Of a stretch of DNA of 64,000 nucleotides, positions 8,156 to 18,062 are shown one piece after another (the stretch's first letter is position 1; each line of letters begins with the position of its first letter). The DNA is from Microbacterium proteolyticum (GTDB taxonomy: Bacteria > Actinomycetota > Actinomycetes > Actinomycetales > Microbacteriaceae): positions 186,001-250,000 of the forward strand of contig NZ_CP121274.1 of NCBI RefSeq assembly GCF_029639405.1, given 5' to 3'. The translations under genes and the position numbers were made by a program. The notes below the pieces were generated by a model. That model did not search any database, had not been told where the DNA came from, and saw only the letters and a program-made list of their open reading frames with translations.

Positions 8156-8434
8156 ATGACAGCCGTCGAGATCACCGTCCGCGGTCACGTACAGGGCGTC
8201 GGGTTCCGCTGGGCACTGCGCGCCGAGGCCGAGCGCGTCGGGGCGACCGGCTGGGTGCGCAATCGCCGGGACGGCGCTGTCGAGGCGCACGTCGCCGGAA
8301 CAGCGACCGCCGTGGAGTCGCTCGTCGCGTGGGCTCAGCACGGTCCACCGCTGGCGCGCGTCGAGCGGGTCGAGGTGACCGACGTCCCGAACGCCGCCGA
8401 CGGCGACGGCTTCGAGATCCGCGACTCCGTCTAG
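8156..8434 (+). CDS. acyP: Acylphosphatase
   Basis: 92 aa, the standard acylphosphatase size. The substrate-binding loop GHVQGVGFRW holds the catalytic Arg, and the catalytic Asn falls in TGWVRNRRDGAVEA. It hydrolyses carboxyl-phosphate bonds such as those in acyl phosphates. CACAAT lies six bases before the ATG, so it may also be made from a leaderless transcript. The stop overlaps the stop of the convergent nitronate monooxygenase-like gene within CTAG (8431-8434). Confidence 0.93.
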   Translation: MTAVEITVRGHVQGVGFRWALRAEAERVGATGWVRNRRDGAVEAHVAGTATAVESLVAWAQHGPPLARVERVEVTDVPNAADGDGFEIRDSV

Positions 8435-9483
8435 CCGAGGGCGTCGGGCAGTCCCGCGCGCAGTTCGGACAGGACGTCGGCGGCGTCGTCGAGCCGTGCG
8501 AGACCCGCCGCCTGGCCCGCCCACAGCGACAGCAGTTCGCCCTCCCCCGCCGCCGCGGCCGCGGCACGGAAGACACCCGTGAGCCAGTTCTGGGCGGGGA
8601 ACGGCGCGATGGCGTCGGCCGCCTCGATCTCGCGGACGGCTCGGTTCGGGATGCCGCGCGCCAGCCGCCCGCTCATGGCCCGCGTCAGCACGGTGTCGGT
8701 GTCCCGGGCGGCCGCGATCGACGCGCGATGGGCCGCCGTCGCCGCGGACTGCCGGCTGCGCAGGAACGCGGTGCCGACCTGCACGCCCTCCGCGCCCAGG
8801 GCGAGGGCGGCCGCCACCCCCCGGCGGTCGGCGACACCGCCGGCGGCGATCACGGGCACGGACACGGCGTCGACGACCTGCGGCACGAGCGCGAACGTCC
8901 CCACGAGGGACTCCGCGGGATCGCGCAGGAACGACACGCGGTGGCCCGCCGCCTCCATCCCGGTGGCGACCACGGCGTCCACACCCGCGTCCTCGAGCGC
9001 GACCGCCTCGGCGACCGAGGTGGCGGTGCCGACCAGACGGATGCCGTGCTCCCGGGCGCGCGCGACGGTCGCGGCATCCGGGACTCCGAACACCACGCTC
9101 ACAACGTCGGGCCGGGCGGCGAACACGGCGTCCAGCTGGTCGGCGAGGGCCGGGAGGAACGCGGCGGGGAGTTCCGGGCGCGCGGCCCCGGCGGCCTCGA
9201 ACAGCGGGGCCGTGGCATCCAGGACCGGGTCGAGATCGACGTCGGAGGGTCCCACCTCGTCACCGCGCGGCCACCACAGGTTGACGGCGATCGGCCGGTC
9301 CGTGGCCGCGCGCAGGCGGCCGATCGTGTCGTGGATGCGCTCGGGCGCGTACCCGTAGAGACCGAACGATCCGAGACCGCCGCCGTCGCTCACCGCGGCG
9401 GTCAGCTCGACGGACGACAGACCCCCGAAGGGCCCGAGGACGATCGGGACGTCGATCCCGAACAGCTCCGTCAGCCGTGACAC
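8431..9483 (-). CDS. Nitronate monooxygenase / 2-nitropropane dioxygenase-like flavoenzyme
   Basis: 350 aa TIM-barrel FMN protein. Visible signatures are IVLGPFGGLSS near the N-terminus, the FMN phosphate region VIAAGGVADRRGVAAALALG and GAEGVQVGTAFL, and a His in GMEAAGH. The GTG at 9483 begins two bases after the stop of the ABC ATPase, so it is the last gene of the amino-acid ABC operon. The link to amino-acid transport is not obvious; these enzymes detoxify nitronates and related compounds. Related dehydratase or enoyl reductase folds cannot be excluded. Confidence 0.82.
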   Translation of the reverse strand: MSRLTELFGIDVPIVLGPFGGLSSVELTAAVSDGGGLGSFGLYGYAPERIHDTIGRLRAATDRPIAVNLWWPRGDEVGPSDVDLDPVLDATAPLFEAAGAARPELPAAFLPALADQLDAVFAARPDVVSVVFGVPDAATVARAREHGIRLVGTATSVAEAVALEDAGVDAVVATGMEAAGHRVSFLRDPAESLVGTFALVPQVVDAVSVPVIAAGGVADRRGVAAALALGAEGVQVGTAFLRSRQSAATAAHRASIAAARDTDTVLTRAMSGRLARGIPNRAVREIEAADAIAPFPAQNWLTGVFRAAAAAAGEGELLSLWAGQAAGLARLDDAADVLSELRAGLPDALG

Positions 9484-9485
9484 GG

Positions 9486-10265
9486 TCAGTCCAGGGGGCG
9501 CAGGAGGCGATCGAGGAACCGGCGGGTCCGCTCCTTCTTCGGCGCCGTGAACAGCACCTCGGGGGCGCCGCGTTCCACGATCACCCCTTCGTCGAAGAAG
9601 AGCACCTCGTCGGCGACCTCGCGCGCGAAACCGAGTTCGTGGGTCACGATGACCATCGTCCACCCCTCGTCGGCGAGGCCGCGCAGCACCTTCAGCACCT
9701 CGCCCACCAGTTCGGGGTCGAGGGCGCTGGTCGGTTCGTCGAAGAGCAGCAGATCGGGCTGCAGCGCGAGCGCGCGCACGATCCCCACGCGCTGCTGCTG
9801 CCCGCCGGAGAGCTCCGAGGGGTAGGCGTCGCGCTTCTCGGTGAGCCCCACGCGGTCCAGCAGCGCCTCGGCACGCGCGGCGGCCTCGGCCTTGGGCACC
9901 CCGTGCGCCTGCACCGGGCCCTCGATGACGTTCTGCAGCACCGTCAGGTGCGGGAACAGGTTGTGATGCTGGAACACCATCGCGGAGCGGTCGCGCATCG
10001 CCGCGCGGTCGGACTTCCCCACCTTCCCGGCGAAGTCGATGGTCGGCCCGCCGTCGAAGTCCACGACACCCGCCTCCGGTGTCTCGAGGGCGTTGAGGCA
10101 CCGCAGGACCGTGGTCTTGCCCGAACCCGACGGTCCGATCAGAACGAGCACCTCGCCGCGGCGGACCTCCAGGTCGACCCCGTCGAGCACGCGGTTCGTG
10201 CCGAAGTTCTTCACGAGACCCCGGACCTGCAGCAGCGGGGTCAGAGCGTCGTCACCGTGCGACAT
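9486..10265 (-). CDS. Polar amino-acid ABC transporter ATPase (GlnQ/HisP family)
   Basis: 259 aa. Walker A is GPSGSGKTT (about residue 44), the signature motif LSGGQQQR, Walker [13 protein letters not shown] and the switch histidine in VTHELGF. The [16 protein letters not shown] segment is typical of the polar amino-acid uptake class. The gene overlaps the end of the permease by 14 bases, and its stop lies two bases before the next gene, so the four genes 11798-8431 form one operon. Confidence 0.93.
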   Translation of the reverse strand: MSHGDDALTPLLQVRGLVKNFGTNRVLDGVDLEVRRGEVLVLIGPSGSGKTTVLRCLNALETPEAGVVDFDGGPTIDFAGKVGKSDRAAMRDRSAMVFQHHNLFPHLTVLQNVIEGPVQAHGVPKAEAAARAEALLDRVGLTEKRDAYPSELSGGQQQRVGIVRALALQPDLLLFDEPTSALDPELVGEVLKVLRGLADEGWTMVIVTHELGFAREVADEVLFFDEGVIVERGAPEVLFTAPKKERTRRFLDRLLRPLD

Positions 10266-10917
10266 GGCGGTCGAGCCTCCTCTCGAGCACTCCCTGCCCG
10301 GCGGAGAGCACGAGGCAGAACAACCAGTAGATCAGGGCGGCTTCCAGGTAGATCGCCATGAACTCGTAGGAGAACGCGGCGATGTTCTGAGCCTGCCGGA
10401 ACAACTCCGTGACCAGGATGAGGGATGCCAGCGAGCTGTCCTTCACGAGCGAGATGAACGTGTTCGACAGCGGCGGCACCGACACCCGGGCGGCCTGCGG
10501 CAGGATGATGCGCGTCAGGGTCTTGCTTGGCGAGAGACCGACCACGTGCGCCGCCTCCCACTGGCCGCGCGGGACCGACAGGATCGCGGCGCGGATGACC
10601 TCGGCGGCGTACCCGCCGACATTGAGCGAGAACGCGATGACCGCGGCCGGGAACGGGTCGATGACGATCCCCACCGCCGGCAGCCCGTAGAAGATCACGA
10701 ACAGCTGCACCAGCAGCGGGGTTCCGCGGATGACCGAGATGTAGAACCGCGCGATACCGCGCAGCACGACGTTGCGGGACAGCCGCAGCAACGCCATCGC
10801 CAGGGCGATGACGAGTCCGATGGCGAACGACGCCAGCGACAGCGGGATCGTCCCGCGCAATCCCACCAGCACCATCGGCCAGAACGAATCGAGCAGCAGG
10901 GTCCAGATGTCGTTCAC
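10252..10917 (-). CDS. Polar amino-acid ABC transporter permease
   Basis: 221 aa. It has the HisM/GlnP-type permease layout: an early hydrophobic helix, the family segment [19 protein letters not shown], and the EAA loop [23 protein letters not shown] that docks on the ATPase. The GTG start at 10917 is supported by AGGAGG seven bases upstream. An earlier in-frame start lacks hydrophobic or family character. It forms the membrane channel with the ATPase and binding protein encoded on either side. Confidence 0.92.
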   Translation of the reverse strand: MNDIWTLLLDSFWPMVLVGLRGTIPLSLASFAIGLVIALAMALLRLSRNVVLRGIARFYISVIRGTPLLVQLFVIFYGLPAVGIVIDPFPAAVIAFSLNVGGYAAEVIRAAILSVPRGQWEAAHVVGLSPSKTLTRIILPQAARVSVPPLSNTFISLVKDSSLASLILVTELFRQAQNIAAFSYEFMAIYLEAALIYWLFCLVLSAGQGVLERRLDRHVAR

Positions 10918-10994
10918 GCGGCCTCCTTCCTGTCGCGAACACGGCACGCCCGCCCTCCCACGCTAGGCGGGAGGCGCGGGCGTGCGCCGGGGCT

Positions 10995-11798
10995 TTACTT
11001 GGTGACGTCGGCGCCGAAGTACTTCTGGCTGATCTCGGCCAGGGTGCCGTCGGCGCGGAGCTCCTCGAGCGCCGTGTCGATGGCATCCGTCAGGGCCTGC
11101 TTGTCCTTCGTCGTCGCGAACGCGCTCTCCGAGGTGTCCTCGGTCTCCGCGGCGATCTTCAGACCCGTGGGGCTGTTCGTCTTCTCGTAGTCGAGGTAGG
11201 TCAGCTGGTCGTTGATCGTGGCGTCGACGCGACCCTGCTGCAGCAGGGCGACGGCCTGCGCCCACCCCTCGACGGCCTCGACCTGCGCGCCGCTCTCGGT
11301 CGCCAGCTCGTACCAGTTGCTCGTCAGCGACTGCGCGGTGGTCTTGCCGGCCAGGTCGGCGAAGCTCGAGATCGAGGAGTCGTCCTCCGTGGTGACCACG
11401 ACCCCGCGCGACACGGTGTAGGGCGAGCTGAACAGGTACTTCTGCTCGCGCTCGGCGTTGATCGAGACCTGGTTGGCGATGACGTCGAAGCGACCCGCGT
11501 CCAGGCCCGCGAAGATGGCATCCCACTGGGTCTCCTGGAAGCGGACCTTCAGCCCCAGCTTGTCGGCGACCGCCTGCGCGATCTCGACGTCGAAGCCGGT
11601 CAGCGTGCCGGACTCGTCGTGGTACGAGAACGGACGGTAGGTGCCCTCGGTGGCGACGGTGAGGGTGCCGCCGGAGACGAGACCGAAGTCATCGCCCTGC
11701 TCGGCCGAACCGGACGTGGAGCCGCCGCTGCACGCGGTCAGCGCAAGCGCGAGGGCGCCGAGGGCGGCGGCGAGGACGGGAAGACGACGACGGGGCAT
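10995..11798 (-). CDS. Polar amino-acid ABC substrate-binding lipoprotein
   Basis: 267 aa. The N-terminus has a basic start, hydrophobic core and lipobox LTAC at about residues 20-23, so it is lipid-anchored outside the membrane. The mature part is a SBP_bac_3 fold: GTYRPFSYHDESGTLTGFDV, then WDAIFAGLDAGRFDVIANQ. Substrate is a polar amino acid, possibly cystine-like or glutamine-like; the residues visible do not decide it. AAGGAA precedes the ATG. The upstream region 11799-11949 holds a hairpin (11885-11936, CAACACGG/CCGTGTTG arms) of unknown role. Confidence 0.9.
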   Translation of the reverse strand: MPRRRLPVLAAALGALALALTACSGGSTSGSAEQGDDFGLVSGGTLTVATEGTYRPFSYHDESGTLTGFDVEIAQAVADKLGLKVRFQETQWDAIFAGLDAGRFDVIANQVSINAEREQKYLFSSPYTVSRGVVVTTEDDSSISSFADLAGKTTAQSLTSNWYELATESGAQVEAVEGWAQAVALLQQGRVDATINDQLTYLDYEKTNSPTGLKIAAETEDTSESAFATTKDKQALTDAIDTALEELRADGTLAEISQKYFGADVTK

Positions 11799-11949
11799 AG
11801 CTGTTCCTTGCTGTGGTGCGGGTGAGTTCCGGGGGAGGTGTGCGGGGGCACCCCGCGGGGACGTGCCCGGGGGCACCCCCAGCCCAACACGGATCGACGC
11901 GGCATCCTTCCCGGATGACGCCGTGTTGCACGTTCGTGCAGCGCGCACG

Positions 11950-11987
11950 CGAAAGCCCCGCCGGCACGAGGCGCGACGGGGCTTTCG
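11950..11987 (-). terminator. Terminator after rplKA
   Basis: An 11-bp perfect stem (CGAAAGCCCCG 11950-11960, CGGGGCTTTCG 11977-11987) begins ten bases after the rplA stop. It separates rplKA from the ABC operon on the same strand. Confidence 0.8.
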
Positions 11988-11997
11988 GCGTGGTGCG

Positions 11998-12690
11998 TCA
12001 GACGATGGCGTTGACGTCCAGCGGGATGCCGGGACCGAAGGTGGTCGACACGGCGCCCTTCTGGATGTAGCGGCCCTTGGAGCTGGACGGCTTGAGGCGG
12101 ACGATCTCCTCGAGCGCGGCCTTCAGGTTCTCGTCGAGCTGCTCGGCCGAGAACGACGCCTTGCCCACGACGAAGTGGATGTTGGCGTGCTTGTCGACGC
12201 GGAACTCGATCTTTCCGCCCTTGATCTCCTCGACGGCCTTGGCCGGGTTGGGGGTCACGGTGCCGGTCTTGGGGTTCGGCATGAGGCCGCGGGGTCCGAG
12301 GACCTTACCGAGGCGACCGACCTGGCCCATGAGCTCGGGCGTGGCGACGGCCGCGTCGAACGCGGTGTAGCCGCCGGCGACCTTCTCGATGAGCTCGGCG
12401 CCGCCGACCTCGTCGGCACCGGCGGCGAGGGCCGCCTCGGCCGCGGGACCGTTGGCGAAGACGATGACGCGAGCGGTCTTACCCGTGCCGTGGGGCAGGA
12501 TGACCGTGCCGCGGACCATCTGGTCGGCCTTGCGGGGGTCGACCGAGAGCTTCAGCGCGACCTCGACGGTCGAGTCGAACTTCTTCGAGCCGGTCTCCTT
12601 CGCGAGGGCAACAGCCTCGGTCGGGGTGTAGAACGTGTCGGGCGCGACCTTCTCGGCGGCGGCCCGGTATGCCTTGGACTTGGTAGCCAT
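11998..12690 (-). CDS. rplA: 50S ribosomal protein L1
   Basis: 230 aa, full length. Signatures include the conserved [21 protein letters not shown] in the second domain and the N-terminal [20 protein letters not shown]1 binds 23S rRNA near the E-site and in many bacteria represses its own rplK-rplA mRNA. It starts 11 bases after rplK with GGGAGATA upstream. In many actinobacteria rplJ follows closely; here about 11 kb of other genes intervene. Confidence 0.98.
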   Translation of the reverse strand: MATKSKAYRAAAEKVAPDTFYTPTEAVALAKETGSKKFDSTVEVALKLSVDPRKADQMVRGTVILPHGTGKTARVIVFANGPAAEAALAAGADEVGGAELIEKVAGGYTAFDAAVATPELMGQVGRLGKVLGPRGLMPNPKTGTVTPNPAKAVEEIKGGKIEFRVDKHANIHFVVGKASFSAEQLDENLKAALEEIVRLKPSSSKGRYIQKGAVSTTFGPGIPLDVNAIV

Positions 12691-12701
12691 GATTATCTCC
12701 C

Positions 12702-13133
12702 TCAGTCCTCGACCGTGATGCCCATGGAGCGGGCGGTGCCGGCGATGATCTTGGCCGCAGCCTCGATGTCGTTCGCGTTCAGGTCGGGCTGCTTGGTCGT
12801 AGCGATCTCGCGAACCTGGTCCTTGGTGAGCTTGCCCACCTTGACCGTGTGGGGCGTCGACGAGCCCTTGGCGAGACCGGCGGCCTTCTTGATGAGCTCC
12901 GCGGCGGGGGGCGTCTTCAGGATGAACGTGAAGCTGCGGTCCTCGTAGACGGTGATCTCGACGGGGATGACGTTGCCGCGCTGGGCCTCGGTCGCCGCGT
13001 TGTACGCCTTGCAGAACTCCATGATGTTGACGCCGTGCTGACCGAGCGCCGGACCGATCGGCGGCGCGGGGTTGGCCGCGCCTGCCTTGATCTGGAGCTT
13101 GATCAGGCCGGTCACCTTTTTCTTGGGTGCCAT
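12702..13133 (-). CDS. rplK: 50S ribosomal protein L11
   Basis: 143 aa, the usual length. N-terminal [20 protein letters not shown], the [19 protein letters not shown] segment and the C-terminal rRNA-binding domain ending [15 protein letters not shown] are all present. L11 forms the GTPase-associated centre and activates RelA. GGAAAAGGAT precedes the ATG. It heads the rplKA operon. Confidence 0.98.
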   Translation of the reverse strand: MAPKKKVTGLIKLQIKAGAANPAPPIGPALGQHGVNIMEFCKAYNAATEAQRGNVIPVEITVYEDRSFTFILKTPPAAELIKKAAGLAKGSSTPHTVKVGKLTKDQVREIATTKQPDLNANDIEAAAKIIAGTARSMGITVED

Positions 13134-13238
13134 ATCCTTTTCCTCTCTCGAGCGGATGCCTCGCGGCATCCTCTCTCCCGCACGTCCGGCCGTTCCGGAC
13201 AGCGGTCGCGCCCGCGCAGACGCACGAGCAACCTCCCC

Positions 13239-13244
13239 ATCATA
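13239..13244 (-). promoter_or_regulatory. Possible -10 element for rplKA
   Basis: TATGAT on the minus strand about 105 bases before rplK is a good -10 hexamer. No convincing -35 lies 16-19 bases upstream of it, so the call is tentative. Confidence 0.35.
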
Positions 13245-13383
13245 CGCGATGTCCCGGCATCCCCGCTCCCCCGCCAGCCGCGCTCGCGTCCGGTACCCGG
13301 CTTCACCCCGCGCTCGCGCCCGGCGTCGCGGTCCGCGTCGCACGCCCCGTGCTCCAGCGCTACGTACCGGCCCCCTCCCCTCC

Positions 13384-13450
13384 GCGATTAACGGCATCCA
13401 CGACGAGACACGGCACGCCGAACCATTTCTCGCCGCGGACCGCGTTTTTC
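13384..13450. repeat. Palindrome family B, diverged copy (5' side of gene 13537-14490)
   Basis: The 67-nt stretch begins GCGATTAACGGCATCC and ends CCGCGTTTTTC. It aligns over its length with the downstream copies (GCGATAAACGGCATCC ... ATCGCGTTTATC) but has lost much of their symmetry. The rest of 13134-13536 holds the rplK leader and no other recognisable feature. Confidence 0.65.
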
Positions 13451-13536
13451 GACCGGAGCAGGCGCGGATGTCACGGGGCATCGGAGTTATCAACAGGCTC
13501 CGGAAGCGACCCCTCCGCATCTGGAATCCTCGGCGG

Positions 13537-14490
13537 ATGTACCCTCTCGCCCTCCGAGGCCGCCCCGTGCCGCTCATCCGGACCGCGGATGCCGAGCGCG
13601 CGGGCCGTTACCCTCACAAGGCCAGCGACCTTCACCGCGTACGCCCCGGGGTGTACGCCCCCCGACCGGACTGGGATGCTCTCGCTCCCTGGGACCGATA
13701 CCTGGCGCGCGTGCACGCGTACTGGCTGATCCGTCCGGACGCGATCTTCTCGCACGAGTCGGCCGCCGCACTCCTGGGCCTGCCCACCTTCGGGCATCCC
13801 GTTCGCATCCACATCTTCGACTCGAGACGTTCCCGGTCACTCGTCTACGGCGACGTCGTCGCCCACACCAGTGCCGACGATCGCCGTTGCGCGACCGTTG
13901 AAGGGCAGCGGGTCACCCGCCCCGTCGACACGGTGACCGATCTCGTCCGCGCGTTGCCTCCCGCGTTCGGCCTGGCCGTTGCCGACGCTGCGGCGCGTCA
14001 GTTCGAGGTCACGCCGGACTGGGTCCGGGAGACGGTGTCTGCGCAGCGCTCGATTCGAGGGCGGCGCCGCGTCGAGTGGGTGTGCGACCACATGACCGGC
14101 GACGCGGAGTCCGTGGCGGAATCCGTGAGCAGGGCGGTCATGCACTGGCAGGGATTCCCGGAGCCGCTGCTCCAAGCCGAACATCGCGTGGCCGGCCGCG
14201 TGTACCGATCGGACTTCTGCTGGCCGGAGTTCCGGGTGCTCGGCGAGGTCGACGGATGGATCAAATACAGCCGAGACGATCCCTCCGAGGCGGCGTCGGC
14301 CCTGCGCGACGAGAAACGTCGCGAAGATGCCCTTCGGCGCGCGGGGTGGCGCATCGCGCGATGGGATTACGTCGGCGCCCTCCGTGGCGACGGGCCCTAT
14401 GACGCGCTGCGCGCCGCGGGCCTCCCCGTCACGCGCCCGACCGACGCCGCACAGCTGCTGGACGTCGGTCGGAACCCGCGCTCACGATGA
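13537..14490 (+). CDS. AbiEi-like winged-helix / restriction-endonuclease-fold protein (copy 2)
   Basis: 317 aa from the ATG at 13537; an in-frame ATG at 13468 would add 23 residues and neither has a clear ribosome binding site. The N-terminal half has the AbiEi-like pattern ([35 protein letters not shown]). The C-terminal nuclease-like core reads [19 protein letters not shown], then KY, then [18 protein letters not shown]. It is paralogous to the genes at 1201 and 41901. It lies on the plus strand between rplK and nusG, both minus, splitting genes that are adjacent in most bacteria. Palindrome family B flanks both sides. Confidence 0.75.
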   Translation: MYPLALRGRPVPLIRTADAERAGRYPHKASDLHRVRPGVYAPRPDWDALAPWDRYLARVHAYWLIRPDAIFSHESAAALLGLPTFGHPVRIHIFDSRRSRSLVYGDVVAHTSADDRRCATVEGQRVTRPVDTVTDLVRALPPAFGLAVADAAARQFEVTPDWVRETVSAQRSIRGRRRVEWVCDHMTGDAESVAESVSRAVMHWQGFPEPLLQAEHRVAGRVYRSDFCWPEFRVLGEVDGWIKYSRDDPSEAASALRDEKRREDALRRAGWRIARWDYVGALRGDGPYDALRAAGLPVTRPTDAAQLLDVGRNPRSR

Positions 14491-14504
14491 ACACCGGCAC
14501 GGAC

Positions 14505-14596
14505 GATGCCGCGCGCGCAGCCGAATATCGCGATAAACGGCATCCCCGGCGAAACACGCCACGGCAAGCCGTGTCTCATCGCCGATCGCGTTTATC
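14505..14596. repeat. Palindrome family B, copy 1 of a 92-bp direct repeat
   Basis: It starts 14 bases after the AbiEi/REase-like gene. It contains nested symmetry: an outer GATAAACG/CGTTTATC pair and an inner CACGGC-AA-GCCGTG. It matches 14684-14775 at all but three of 92 positions. Confidence 0.9.
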
Positions 14597-14683
14597 ACCA
14601 CCGGGCAGCGACCGGATGCAACGCCCACAGCCCGCAGTGACCGCGCGATCGACAACCGCGCCCACCCTCGCCCGCGCGCCATC

Positions 14684-14775
14684 GATGCCGCGCGCGCAGC
14701 CGAACATCGCGATAAACGGCATCCCCCACGAAACACGCCACGGCAAGCCGTGTCTCATCGCCGATCGCGTTTATC
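14684..14775. repeat. Palindrome family B, copy 2 of a 92-bp direct repeat
   Basis: Same orientation as copy 1 and displaced by 179 bases; three mismatches. The pair fills most of the 412-base gap between the AbiEi/REase-like gene and nusG. The remainder is unannotated sequence plus the nusG terminator. Confidence 0.9.
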
Positions 14776-14850
14776 GGCACACATCAGCAGACCGCAGCAG
14801 AACGCAGTGGGCAGCAGTGGGCAGCAGAACGAGCGGCAGCGCGAAACGCG

Positions 14851-14886
14851 GAACGCCCCGCGCGGCACAGGCCGGGCGGGGCGTTC
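14851..14886 (-). terminator. Terminator after secE-nusG
   Basis: A 10-bp perfect stem (GAACGCCCCG 14851-14860, CGGGGCGTTC 14877-14886) lies 16 bases past the nusG stop. It is followed on the minus strand by CGCGTTTCGC, only weakly U-rich. Confidence 0.7.
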
Positions 14887-14902
14887 GCGAACGCGCGGGG
14901 CG

Positions 14903-16036
14903 TCAGAGCATCTTGGTGACCTGGTCGAACGACAGCTCGACCGGGGTCTCGCGCTCGAAGAGCGACACCAGCACCGTGAGCTTGCCGCTCTCGGGCTTGA
15001 TCTCGCTGATCGTGCCGGGCAGACCCGCGAACGAGCCTTCCTTGATCGTGATGGTCTCGCCGGTCTCGAAGTCGACCTCGGCCGGGATGACGCGCTGCGC
15101 CACGGGAGCACCCTTGGCGGCGCCGCCCTTGGCCGGAGCGGACTCCTTCACCTCGACGAGGCTCTTCAGCATGTTGAACGCCTCGTCGAAACGCAGCGGC
15201 GTCGGGTTGTGGGCGTTGCCCACGAAGCCGGTGACGCCGGGGGTGTGGCGGACGACCGACCAGGTGTCTTCGTTGAGATCCATGCGCACGAGCACGTAGC
15301 CCGGGATGCGCACGCGCGTGACCATCTTGCGCTGGCCGTTCTTGATCTCGACGACGTCCTCCATCGGGACCTCTACCTGGTAGATGTCGTCCTCGACCTC
15401 GAGCGTCGACTTGCGCTGCTCGATGTTGGCCTTCACCTTGCGCTCGAAGCCCGCGTACGAGTGGATGACGTACCACTTGCCCGGCAGCGAACGCAGCTCG
15501 GCGCGGAACACCTCGTAGGGGTCGAGGTCCTCGTCGTCGTCGGCGGCGTCCTCGTCGACCGGGGCCTCGGCGGCGTCGGCGGGAGACACGGACGCCTCGA
15601 CCTCGTCGACGACGCTCGCGGCGCCGGCGACCTCGTCGACGAAGTCCTCGTCGAGCACGGGCGCGTCGGGCTCGCCGTTGATGTCGGGACCGTCGTAGGG
15701 GGTGACCTCGTCGGCGGCCTCGGCGGCCTCTTCGGCGGCTTCTTCTTCGAGCGAGTCGTTGAGCACCTCGGCGGCGGCCTCGGCCTCGCTGGCCTCGTCG
15801 ATCTCGAGAGCGTCGTTCACGATGGCGTCGGCCTCCGGGTCGGTGATGTCGATGTCGTCGAGCTCGTCGTCGTCATCGTCGTTCTCGTCGTCGACGATGT
15901 GGATGGCGCTGTGCTCGGCCGCGTCGGAGGCGTGCTCCTGGGATGCCAGGATGTCGCCCTCCTGCGCCTCGTCGTCCTCGCTGGACTGCTCGGCCGTGGG
16001 CGCCCAATCGGCGTCGTCGACATATCTTTCAGACAC
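14903..16036 (-). CDS. nusG: Transcription termination/antitermination factor NusG with long acidic N-terminus
   Basis: 377 aa, about twice the usual 180. The canonical protein is the last ~207 residues: the NGN domain ([42 protein letters not shown]) and the KOW domain ([20 protein letters not shown]), joined by an Ala/Gly/Lys linker. The first ~170 residues are low complexity and strongly acidic ([18 protein letters not shown] and Glu/Ala-rich runs). Actinobacterial NusG proteins often have acidic extensions; this one is long. The GTG at 16036 was chosen because the frame upstream of it is not NusG-like. It follows secE by 61 bases. Confidence 0.95.
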   Translation of the reverse strand: MSERYVDDADWAPTAEQSSEDDEAQEGDILASQEHASDAAEHSAIHIVDDENDDDDDELDDIDITDPEADAIVNDALEIDEASEAEAAAEVLNDSLEEEAAEEAAEAADEVTPYDGPDINGEPDAPVLDEDFVDEVAGAASVVDEVEASVSPADAAEAPVDEDAADDDEDLDPYEVFRAELRSLPGKWYVIHSYAGFERKVKANIEQRKSTLEVEDDIYQVEVPMEDVVEIKNGQRKMVTRVRIPGYVLVRMDLNEDTWSVVRHTPGVTGFVGNAHNPTPLRFDEAFNMLKSLVEVKESAPAKGGAAKGAPVAQRVIPAEVDFETGETITIKEGSFAGLPGTISEIKPESGKLTVLVSLFERETPVELSFDQVTKML

Positions 16037-16097
16037 TGGTGATCTCTTCCGTTCTGGGGCGGCCGCTCGTGGGGCCGCGCGTCCGCCGAAGCGCCGG

Positions 16098-16373
16098 TCA
16101 GGCGCCGGCGGCGCCGGGGATGCCGAATACGGCACTGGTCAGCCACACGAACAGCACGTCGAGGCCGTACACGAGAGCCATCATGACGACGACGAACCCG
16201 AGGACGACGGCCGTGAACTTGACGAGTTCCTGCCGCGTCGGCGTGACGACCTTGCGCAGTTCCGCAATGACCTGACGGATGAAAAGAGCGATCCGCGCGA
16301 AGAAGTTGAGCTTCTTCTCACGGGGCGCGCCGCGGTCTGCGACGATCTCGCCCTTCGCCTCGTCCTGCGTCAT
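16098..16373 (-). CDS. secE: Preprotein translocase subunit SecE
   Basis: 91 aa with a single C-terminal membrane helix ([28 protein letters not shown]) preceded by the SecE amphipathic motif [16 protein letters not shown]. It clamps SecY in the translocon. It sits between tRNA-Trp and nusG on the same strand, the conserved tRNA-Trp/secE/nusG order of actinobacteria. Confidence 0.96.
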   Translation of the reverse strand: MTQDEAKGEIVADRGAPREKKLNFFARIALFIRQVIAELRKVVTPTRQELVKFTAVVLGFVVVMMALVYGLDVLFVWLTSAVFGIPGAAGA

Positions 16374-16416
16374 CGAACCACCTAGGTCGCTTCTCGTTGC
16401 CAGCGTGTGCTGTGCG

Positions 16417-16489
<73 letters not shown>

Positions 16490-16621
16490 AAGACCCCTCG
16501 CGGGGCCCGGGATGCGAAACCGACATGCTTTCGCCAGGAATCTCTCGGGGAGGGATGCCGCCTGTGCGCTAGGCACGGCGAAAGAATGCAGATTTCTCCT
16601 GCACGTCCCAGTCTATGCCAT

Positions 16622-16653
16622 GTCCCCCGGCGTGGCGAACCGCGCCGGGGGAC
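16622..16653 (-). terminator. Terminator of the putrescine/GABA operon
   Basis: An 11-bp perfect stem (GTCCCCCGGCG 16622-16632, CGCCGGGGGAC 16643-16653) starts nine bases after the stop of the aldehyde dehydrogenase gene. It has no U-tract. Confidence 0.65.
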
Positions 16654-16662
16654 GGACACGAC

Positions 16663-18024
16663 TCAGGCCGTGCGGATGAGCTTCTTGTTGACGAACTCGT
16701 CCGCTGCGAGGAGGCCCATCTCGCGCGCGGTGCCGCTGCGCTTCACGCCGCCGAACGGCAGCTCGGGCGAGTCGGCGAGCACGAGGTTCACGTAGACCAT
16801 TCCGGCCTCGATCCGCTCGGCGATGCGCTCGGCCTGAGCGGCATCCGTGGTGAAGACGTACGAGCCGAGACCGAATCCGGTGTCGTTGGCGACGGCGACG
16901 GCCTCGTCCTCGCCGGAGACGCGGTAGACGGTCGCCACGGGGCCGAAGAACTCCTCGCCGTAGGCGTCCATGTCGCTCGTGACGCCCGTGAGCACCGTGC
17001 CCGGGTAGAACGCGCCGTCGCGCGTGCCGCCGACCTCCAGCGTCGCGCCCTGGGACACGGCGCGCTGCACCTGCTCGTCGAGGCGCTCGGCGGCGGCCAG
17101 CGACGACAGGGGTCCGAGCACGGTGTCCTCGGCGAACGGGTCGCCGACCTTCGCCTCCCCGAGGGCCGCGCTGAACTTCGACAGGAACGCGTCGTACAGG
17201 TCGTCGACCACGATGAAGCGCTTCGCCCCGTTGCAGGACTGGCCGTTGTTGTCCAGGCGCGCGTCGACGGCGGCCTGGACGGCGGCGTCGAGGTCGTCGG
17301 TGGAGAGCAGGATGAAGGGGTCGGATCCACCCAGTTCGAGGGCGACCTTCTTGAGGTTGCGGCCGGCGATCTCGGCGACCGCGGCTCCGGCGCGCTCGGA
17401 ACCGGTCACCGACACGCCCTGCACCCGCGGGTCGGCGATGATCGTGGCGGCCTGGTCGTTCGTGACGCGGATGTTCACGTAGGCGCCCTCCGGCAGCCCC
17501 GCGTCGCGGTAGATGAGCTGCAGCGCCTCGGCGGACTCGGGGCACTGGGGCGCGTGCTTGAGCAGGATGCTGTTGCCCACCGCGAGGTTCGGCGCGGCGA
17601 ACCGGGCGACCTGGTAGTAGGGGAAGTTCCAGGGCATGATGCCCAGCAGCGGGCCGAGCGCCGAGCGGCGGATGACCGCGGTGCCCTCGCCGAGGATGTC
17701 GATCGGGCTGTCGCCGGTGATCTTGTCGATGTTGTCGGCGTAGTACTCGGTGATGTCGGCGGCGAAGTCGACCTCGCCGAGCGCGGCCTCCAGGGGCTTG
17801 CCCATCTCGCGCACGATGATCGCGGCGAGGTCGTCGCGCCGCTCCCGGTGGAGCTCGGCGACGCGGCGGAGCGCCTCGGCGCGCTGGGCCGGCGCCGTCC
17901 GCGACCACGCGCGGTAGCCGTCGTGAGCGGCGGCGAGGGCGGCCTCGACGCCCGCGTCGGACAGGCTGTCGTATTCGGCGAGGGTCTCCCCCGTGGCGGG
18001 GTTGACGACGGCGTAGTCACTCAT
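16663..18024 (-). CDS. gabD: NAD(P)-dependent aldehyde dehydrogenase, probably succinate-semialdehyde dehydrogenase
   Basis: 453 aa. Aldehyde dehydrogenase fold with the catalytic Glu in [10 protein letters not shown], the catalytic Cys in [12 protein letters not shown], the oxyanion Asn in MPWNFPYYQ and the C-terminal [10 protein letters not shown]. In this operon it should oxidise succinic semialdehyde from GabT to succinate. It could also oxidise 4-aminobutanal, since no second aldehyde dehydrogenase is present. The ATG at 18024 has GGGAG six bases upstream. Another ATG at 18066 overlaps the permease stop (ATGA) and would add a Thr-rich 14-residue leader; it cannot be excluded. Confidence 0.87.
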   Translation of the reverse strand: MSDYAVVNPATGETLAEYDSLSDAGVEAALAAAHDGYRAWSRTAPAQRAEALRRVAELHRERRDDLAAIIVREMGKPLEAALGEVDFAADITEYYADNIDKITGDSPIDILGEGTAVIRRSALGPLLGIMPWNFPYYQVARFAAPNLAVGNSILLKHAPQCPESAEALQLIYRDAGLPEGAYVNIRVTNDQAATIIADPRVQGVSVTGSERAGAAVAEIAGRNLKKVALELGGSDPFILLSTDDLDAAVQAAVDARLDNNGQSCNGAKRFIVVDDLYDAFLSKFSAALGEAKVGDPFAEDTVLGPLSSLAAAERLDEQVQRAVSQGATLEVGGTRDGAFYPGTVLTGVTSDMDAYGEEFFGPVATVYRVSGEDEAVAVANDTGFGLGSYVFTTDAAQAERIAERIEAGMVYVNLVLADSPELPFGGVKRSGTAREMGLLAADEFVNKKLIRTA

Positions 18025-18062
18025 GTGGGCTCCCGTATTCGTGGTCGTGGTGGTGGTCGAGG

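Noticed and set aside
14505..14775. Attachment-site pair (attL/attR)
   Set aside because: The direct repeats bracket only ~90 bases without an integrase; they are copies of the palindrome family found upstream of the same gene.
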